Source of the DNA: a bacterium
GTDB taxonomy: Bacteria > Krumholzibacteriota > Krumholzibacteria > LZORAL124-64-63
Reading direction: 5' to 3'
Length of the DNA: 5,951 bases
Assembly (NCBI GenBank): GCA_016873405.1
Contig: VGXH01000131.1
Span: 1 to 5,951 of the forward strand
Under the pieces are notes generated by a model, which saw nothing but the letters and a program-made list of their open reading frames with translations, made no database searches and was not told where the DNA came from. Each line of letters opens with the position of its first letter. Positions within the stretch are counted from its first letter, which is position 1. A program made the translations under genes and the position numbers. Of this stretch, positions 1 to 5,951 are shown one piece after another.

Positions 1-96
1 CGGGAGCGCGCGCGCCAACACCCGGCCGTCGCCGTCCACCAGCACCAGCTTCGTGGCCGAGGCCCCGATGTCGACGCCGCAGTAGAACGCGCCCAC
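1..96 (-). CDS. BcrA/BcrD/HgdC-family activating ATPase, N-terminal fragment (runs off left edge)
   Basis: Only the first 32 codons are present. They read FYCGVDIGASATKLVLVDGDG in the core, which is the phosphate-1 loop of the ASKHA ATPase fold (DxGxxxTK at about residues 9-16). That loop is typical of the BadF/BadG/BcrA/BcrD and HgdC family. Family members hydrolyse ATP and pass low-potential electrons through a bridging [4Fe-4S] cluster to the partner BcrB/BcrC or 2-hydroxyacyl-CoA dehydratase subunits. The GTG at 96-94 is chosen because the next start-like codon upstream in frame would lie deep inside bcrB, and the conserved loop begins a few residues later. The start lies 5 nt after the bcrB stop with only a weak ribosome site, so translational coupling is likely. 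The fragment is too short to choose between BcrA, BcrD or a dehydratase activator; the bcrB neighbour favours a reductase subunit. Confidence 0.8.
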   Translation of the reverse strand, partial: MGAFYCGVDIGASATKLVLVDGDGRVLARALP

Positions 97-101
97 GGCG
101 C

Positions 102-1343
102 CTACCGGCTTCCCGGCAGCTGTTCGACCAGCGCCTCGAACTGCGTCCGCGTCTGTTCCTCGGAGTAGAGCCGCAGGTCGTTCAGGTCCCCGTTGATGGT
201 CACGTAGGGCACGCCCGTGCGCTCGGCCAGGCGCCGCTGCAGCCCGTAGCGGCAGTTCGAGTTGTTCGGGCAGGTCTTGGCGTCGTGATAGACGATGCCG
301 TCGATGGCGTAGAGGTCGATCATCCGCTGCAGGTACCTCTCCTTGTACTCCTCGCTGCGCACGATGAACAGCTCGGTGTACGAGCGCGCCATGCCCTCGA
401 ACGGGTCGGCCGCGCCAAGCGGCTCGAAGATCCAACTGTTGCAGTAGGTCGAAGCCACCACGCAGGCGCCCAGCCCGGCGAAGTGCTCGGCGTGGTCGCG
501 CAGCTTGCCCCAGACCGGCATGCCCTCCCAGTAGAAGCGGTGGCGCTCGCCCTCGACCGCGGCGGTGCCCGCGGCCACGCGCTCCTCCAGTTCGGCGATC
601 AGAGCCTGGTAGTACCGCTCGGCCTCCGGCGTGCCGCGCAGCACCACGGCCGGTCCCATGTGGATGGTGCCGTCGAAGAAGGTCAGGGGACTGGGCCGGT
701 GCGCCGCCAGCTGCAGCACGCGCTTCCACAGCTGCGTGCAGCGGTAGGAGCTGGCCACGACCTCCTTCAGGCGGTCGAGGTCGAACCGCCGGCCCGAGAC
801 CGCCTCCAGGACGGGGATCAGCGCCTTGTGCTGCGCGACCAGGCCGTCGAGGTGGTCGCGCGTCAGGTCGCCCAGGCCGCGCTGGGTGTCGATGCCCGCC
901 AGCGGCACGCCCCACTCGCGCTGGTAGAAGGCGAGCCAGTCCTGCACATCTCGGCACTGGTTCGTATTGTAGACCAGCAGGTCCGGCCGCGGCACGCCCG
1001 CGATTCCGAACGCCTTCTGCAGCGGCGTCCGCCCGGCCAGGTACGACCCGATGTCGCTGGTCAGGTACGAACAGATGTCCGGCGAGTAGCCCCGGGCGTT
1101 GGCCAGCGGGATCAGGTCGGCCGCCGCCCTTGATGAGCCCAGCACCGCCCCGTGGTTCTCGGGGAAGTAGACCAGGAACCCGAACGAGCGCAGCAGCTCG
1201 GCCGGCCCCACGCTGGTGCACCAAGCGATCTTCCGGTCCCGGGTCCGGGAGGCCTCGTCCAGTTCGCGGAAGTGGGCCGCCATCAGGTCCCGCATCAGCG
1301 CCGTGGACCGTATCGCCTTGATTCCAGAGGACTTATCGCTCAC
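102..1343 (-). CDS. bcrB: Benzoyl-CoA reductase subunit B-type protein (BcrB/BadE/BzdO; HgdB superfamily)
   Basis: A 413-residue cytoplasmic protein of the 2-hydroxyglutaryl-CoA dehydratase D-component superfamily. In class I benzoyl-CoA reductase, subunits B and C bind the aromatic CoA ester and carry [4Fe-4S] clusters that receive electrons from the ATPase subunits. Recognisable stretches are CTSVGPAELL (42-51), PENHGAVLG (61-69), YSPDICSYLTSDIG (86-99), NTNQCRD (126-132), TFFDGTIHMGP (221-231), YWEGMPVWGKLR (271-282), STYCNSWIFE (298-307), CPNNSNCRYG (358-367) and INGDLNDLR (383-391). Cys91, Cys130 and Cys358 are spaced like the three cluster ligands of the related dehydratase subunits. 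The GTG start at 1343 has AGGAGT (1354-1349, minus strand) 5 nt before it. The length fits the B subunit; the BcrC-like gene at 5501 matches the other subunit type. A reductase for a substituted benzoyl-CoA, or a dehydratase, remains possible. Confidence 0.85.
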   Translation of the reverse strand: MSDKSSGIKAIRSTALMRDLMAAHFRELDEASRTRDRKIAWCTSVGPAELLRSFGFLVYFPENHGAVLGSSRAAADLIPLANARGYSPDICSYLTSDIGSYLAGRTPLQKAFGIAGVPRPDLLVYNTNQCRDVQDWLAFYQREWGVPLAGIDTQRGLGDLTRDHLDGLVAQHKALIPVLEAVSGRRFDLDRLKEVVASSYRCTQLWKRVLQLAAHRPSPLTFFDGTIHMGPAVVLRGTPEAERYYQALIAELEERVAAGTAAVEGERHRFYWEGMPVWGKLRDHAEHFAGLGACVVASTYCNSWIFEPLGAADPFEGMARSYTELFIVRSEEYKERYLQRMIDLYAIDGIVYHDAKTCPNNSNCRYGLQRRLAERTGVPYVTINGDLNDLRLYSEEQTRTQFEALVEQLPGSR

Positions 1344-1348
1344 GACGG

Positions 1349-1354
1349 ACTCCT
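1349..1354 (-). promoter_or_regulatory. Ribosome binding site of bcrB (supports the GTG start)
   Basis: On the minus strand the bases read AGGAGT, followed by 5 nt and then GTG at 1343. This strong Shine-Dalgarno match supports the GTG as the true start of the 413-residue protein, with no in-frame ATG needed. Confidence 0.7.
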
Positions 1355-1445
1355 GGGGAAAGCGGGGCCGTTCGTCTTTCGAGAAGACCGCATTTGTCCG
1401 TTGCCGTCAAGGGGGCCCGGGCGGGGCCGTCCCCGCGCTTGGAGG

Positions 1446-1474
1446 TTGAAACCGCGGGCCCCATCGCGGACAAT
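1446..1474 (+). promoter_or_regulatory. Candidate rightward promoter for the fusion gene, thiolase and small-protein operon
   Basis: TTGAAA (1446-1451, 5 of 6 match to the sigma70 -35) is followed after exactly 17 nt by GACAAT (1469-1474, 4 of 6 match to the -10). Transcription would begin near 1481, so the 16-bp palindrome at 1485-1500 would occupy roughly +5 to +20. Spacing is ideal but the -10 is weak, and the start has not been mapped. Confidence 0.4.
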
Positions 1475-1484
1475 GCCGCTGTTC

Positions 1485-1500
1485 TAGAACGAGCGTTCGA
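1485..1500. promoter_or_regulatory. Palindromic operator candidate, divergent region copy
   Basis: The plus strand reads TAGAACGAGCGTTCGA, an inverted repeat of the form TnGAACG-nn-CGTTCnA. Read on the minus strand it is TCGAACGCTCGTTCTA, which differs from the site at 5433-5448 by one base, in the centre. It abuts a TATAAT for leftward transcription (1506-1501) and lies just downstream of the rightward -10, so one bound dimer could control both directions. Size and symmetry suit a TetR-family repressor, but no regulator gene lies in the window. Confidence 0.7.
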
Positions 1501-1529
1501 ATTATAGCCGACCGCCATCTCCGGAGGAA
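1501..1529 (-). promoter_or_regulatory. Candidate leftward promoter for bcrB and the ATPase gene
   Basis: The minus strand carries a perfect TATAAT at 1506-1501, directly followed by the operator palindrome. This mirrors the layout upstream of bcrC. At 17-nt spacing the -35 position (1529-1524) reads TTCCTC, which is a poor match and overlaps the ribosome site of the opposite gene. The promoter may need an activator, or the -10 may be fortuitous. If used, it would give a 5' leader of about 150 nt before bcrB (1344-1494). That leader holds only a small hairpin, GTCTT/AAGAC at 1374-1388, and GC-rich sequence; I recognise no riboswitch there. Confidence 0.45.
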
Positions 1530-1534
1530 GTGTC

Positions 1535-3517
<1,983 letters not shown>

Positions 3518-3532
3518 CCCGCGGCCCGCGGG
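3518..3532 (+). repeat. Perfect GC inverted repeat directly after the fusion gene
   Basis: CCCGCGG-C-CCGCGGG begins on the base after the TAG stop. It can form a tight hairpin, but no T-run follows, so it is not a standard Rho-independent terminator. The thiolase gene begins about 65 nt later, so any role is more likely in transcript processing or stability within the operon. Confidence 0.4.
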
Positions 3533-3583
3533 CGCCGGCAAGCGCATGGCATCGAACCGGGACCGGCGAGTGCGGTCACCAGC

Positions 3584-3588
3584 GAAGG
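3584..3588 (+). promoter_or_regulatory. Ribosome binding site that decides the thiolase start
   Basis: GAAGG lies 8 nt before the ATG at 3597, with a further AGGA at 3590-3593. The alternative in-frame ATG at 3546 has no comparable site and would add 17 basic, low-complexity residues that precede the thiolase fold. Confidence 0.6.
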
Positions 3589-3596
3589 CAGGACCA

Positions 3597-4883
<1,287 letters not shown>

Positions 4884-4908
4884 CCGCCGACCGACGAAAG
4901 GGCGCGCG

Positions 4909-5325
4909 ATGCCGTACCGCTACCATTGCCCCAAGTGCCACGCGTTGCTGAATCCGAACGTGCGCGTGGTGCTCGTCGCGCACCACAACGGCGACCGGGG
5001 CCTGGTGCTGCTGAGCTCGCAGCTGGGCGACTTCCAGGTCATCGCCGACAAGGGTTTCTGCCAGTCCATCGCTCCGGGCGAGTCGGTCGAGTTCCACTGC
5101 CCGGTCTGCGCCTCGTCGCTGACCTCGCACCTATACCCGGGCTTCGCCGAACTCGCCGTCCGCACGATCGAGCGGCCCGACGACAAACCCTGCCTGCTGC
5201 GCTTCAGCCGCGTCGCGGACGAGCACGCGACCTTCCTCTACGACGGGGACACGGTGCGGTCCTTCGGCGAGGCGGCGGTCCGCTTTCGGACCAACCTCGA
5301 CGTCGAAGGCGACTGGAGCTGGTGA
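4909..5325 (+). CDS. Conserved-looking small protein with two CxxC pairs, possible zinc-ribbon; function unknown
   Basis: A 138-residue soluble protein that I cannot assign to a named family with confidence. It opens with CPKC (Cys7, Cys10) and has CPVC (Cys64, Cys67) about 54 residues later, as in a split zinc-ribbon whose knuckles flank a beta-rich segment (VRVVLVAHH and GLVLLSSQLGDFQVI at about 18-45). The segment VEFHCPVCASSLTS (60-73) resembles treble-clef or rubredoxin-like knuckles. The C-terminal part (RFSRVADEHATFLYDGD, about 98-114) looks like a beta-strand module, and the tail is acidic and aromatic (GDWSW). Two further cysteines (51, 95) are present. The start is supported by AAAGG (4897-4901) 7 nt before ATG, and the gene lies 25 nt after the thiolase, so it is probably co-transcribed. 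A chaperone, metal-delivery, electron-transfer or enzyme-partner role is possible; none is shown. Confidence 0.8.
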   Translation: MPYRYHCPKCHALLNPNVRVVLVAHHNGDRGLVLLSSQLGDFQVIADKGFCQSIAPGESVEFHCPVCASSLTSHLYPGFAELAVRTIERPDDKPCLLRFSRVADEHATFLYDGDTVRSFGEAAVRFRTNLDVEGDWSW

Positions 5326-5330
5326 CCGAT

Positions 5331-5347
5331 CCCGGGGTCGCCCCGGG
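5331..5347 (+). terminator. GC-rich hairpin after the operon (possible terminator without T-run)
   Basis: CCCGGGG-TCG-CCCCGGG forms a 7-bp stem with a 3-nt loop, 5 nt after the stop of the small CxxC gene. It sits between that gene and the bcrC promoter, a sensible place for an end of transcription. No T-tract follows, so intrinsic termination is uncertain. Confidence 0.4.
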
Positions 5348-5354
5348 TCGCGGC

Positions 5355-5375
5355 GGGCAGACCGGTGACCTGCCC
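5355..5375 (+). terminator. Second hairpin in the pre-bcrC gap
   Basis: GGGCAG (5355-5360) pairs with CTGCCC (5370-5375) around a 9-nt loop, 7 nt after the first hairpin. The tandem arrangement may reinforce termination or insulate the following promoter. Again there is no T-run. Confidence 0.3.
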
Positions 5376-5398
5376 TCGCTCGCCGCGCAATCAGACGG

Positions 5399-5427
5399 TT
5401 GACAAGCACCCCGGACTTCGCTAAAAT
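5399..5427 (+). promoter_or_regulatory. Near-consensus sigma70 promoter of bcrC
   Basis: A perfect TTGACA (5399-5404) is separated by exactly 17 nt from TAAAAT (5422-5427), one mismatch from TATAAT. It lies in a distinct AT-rich island within otherwise GC-rich DNA. Transcription would start near 5434, giving a leader of about 67 nt. The operator palindrome at 5433-5448 covers the start site, so repression by steric block is the likely mode of control. Confidence 0.8.
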
Positions 5428-5432
5428 TTATT

Positions 5433-5448
5433 TCGAACGTTCGTTCTA
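5433..5448. promoter_or_regulatory. Palindromic operator candidate, bcrC copy
   Basis: TCGAACGTTCGTTCTA has the same TnGAACG-nn-CGTTCnA symmetry as the site at 1485-1500 and matches it at 15 of 16 positions in the opposite orientation. It begins 5 nt after the -10 and overlaps the predicted transcription start. Occurring twice in non-coding DNA, each time at a bcr promoter, it is probably a binding site of a shared regulator. Confidence 0.75.
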
Positions 5449-5500
5449 AATGTCCAACAGCTTACCCCGCAAGCGGTTAACTGGTCAACTCGGAGGCGCC

Positions 5501-5951
5501 ATGAGCCGTGCCGCGATCGTCGATTGGGCAGCCGGGATCTACCAGGACCTCGATTTCACCCCCGCCCGCCAGTGGCTGGCCGACCACCCCGGTCGCCATG
5601 CCTGCGGCTACCTGCCCGTCTACGCCCCGCGCGAGGTCGTCCACGCGGCCGGCATGCTGCCGGTGGGCATCCACGGTTCGGGCGACATCGAGATCATTCG
5701 CGGCGACGCCTTCTACCAGAGCTACATCTGCCACCTGCCGCGCTCGGTGGTCGAACTGGCGCAGTCGAGTCGCCTCGACATGCTCTCGGCGGTGCTGTTC
5801 CCCTCGACCTGCGACGTCATCCGCAACCTCTCGGGTATGTGGCAGATCCTGTTCCCGGACATGTACGTGCGCTACCTGGATCTGCCGCAGGTGGCCGACC
5901 CGGTCCTGGGCGCGGAATTCTGGCGGCGCGAGCTGGAAGTCATCCGCCCGC
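5501..5951 (+). CDS. bcrC: Benzoyl-CoA reductase subunit C-type protein (BcrC/BadD/BzdN), N-terminal 150 residues; runs off right edge
   Basis: An open frame runs from ATG 5501 to the window end with no stop. GGAGG at 5492-5496 lies 4 nt before the start. The protein resembles the C subunit of class I benzoyl-CoA reductase in the HgdB superfamily: GYLPVYAPREVVHAAGMLPVG (split around 36-56), IEIIRGDAFYQSYICHLPRS (63-82), FPSTCDVIRNLSGMW (100-114) and FPDMYVRYLDLPQ (118-130). Cys77 and Cys104 fit the first two [4Fe-4S] ligands of the family; the third would lie beyond the window. The C subunit pairs with BcrB to form the aromatic-ring-reducing module. Here it is on the opposite strand from bcrB and about 4 kb away, with its own promoter and operator. 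In characterised clusters the genes are adjacent (bcrCBAD). A second bcrB or ATPase gene could follow outside the window. Confidence 0.9.
   Translation, partial: MSRAAIVDWAAGIYQDLDFTPARQWLADHPGRHACGYLPVYAPREVVHAAGMLPVGIHGSGDIEIIRGDAFYQSYICHLPRSVVELAQSSRLDMLSAVLFPSTCDVIRNLSGMWQILFPDMYVRYLDLPQVADPVLGAEFWRRELEVIRP

Noticed and set aside
285..1133. 282-residue plus-strand open frame
   Set aside because: Antisense to bcrB, whose conserved cysteine motifs fix the real coding strand.
1182..1190. GAACGAGCG, a half match to the operator inside bcrB
   Set aside because: The second half-site is missing. The same 9-mer at 2737-2745 arises from Asn-Glu-Arg codons, so both are chance coding matches.
3518..3532. 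Hairpin after the fusion gene as a terminator
   Set aside because: No T-run follows, and the thiolase downstream has no evident promoter of its own, so the genes are probably co-transcribed.
3546..3596. Upstream in-frame start for the thiolase
   Set aside because: It adds 17 basic residues not needed for the fold and lacks a good ribosome site, whereas the ATG at 3597 has GAAGG 8 nt upstream.
4909..5325. Small CxxC protein as a DUF35-type thiolase partner
   Set aside because: DUF35 proteins have two closely spaced CxxC knuckles followed by an OB-fold. Here the pairs are about 54 residues apart, so the thiolase neighbourhood alone does not justify that name.

Overview
The window is a high-GC (by eye near 70%) bacterial segment that reads as part of an anaerobic aromatic (benzoyl-CoA) degradation locus. 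Both outer genes belong to the ATP-dependent (class I) benzoyl-CoA reductase system. Between them lie a beta-oxidation-type fusion enzyme, a thiolase and a small cysteine-pair protein. The reductase proteins and many cysteines suggest an anaerobic or facultatively anaerobic organism. The phylum cannot be fixed from this sequence. I see no mobile element, tRNA, rRNA or CRISPR array.

Layout. Minus strand, positions 1343 down to 1: a BcrB-type reductase subunit, then after 5 nt the N-terminus of a BcrA/BcrD-type activating ATPase that runs off the left edge. Positions 1344-1534: a divergent intergenic region with promoter-like elements in both directions and one 16-bp palindromic operator candidate. 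Plus strand: an inverted fusion of 3-hydroxyacyl-CoA dehydrogenase and enoyl-CoA hydratase (1535-3517), a thiolase (3597-4883) and a 138-residue protein with two CxxC pairs (4909-5325). A 175-nt gap (5326-5500) holds two GC-rich hairpins, a near-consensus sigma70 promoter (TTGACA, 17 nt, TAAAAT) and a second operator copy. The first 150 codons of a BcrC-type subunit follow and run off the right edge.

Working model (inference). BcrB, BcrC and the ATPase would reduce benzoyl-CoA or a close analogue to a cyclic dienoyl-CoA. The fusion enzyme and thiolase would do the later hydration, oxidation and cleavage steps, for example 3-hydroxypimeloyl-CoA to 3-oxopimeloyl-CoA to glutaryl-CoA plus acetyl-CoA. 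The most notable non-coding signal is the operator pair: TCGAACGCTCGTTCTA (minus strand, 1500-1485) and TCGAACGTTCGTTCTA (plus strand, 5433-5448), identical at 15 of 16 positions. Each sits just downstream of a -10 element for a bcr gene. One unseen repressor, probably TetR-like, may therefore coordinate reductase genes that are split onto opposite strands about 4 kb apart.
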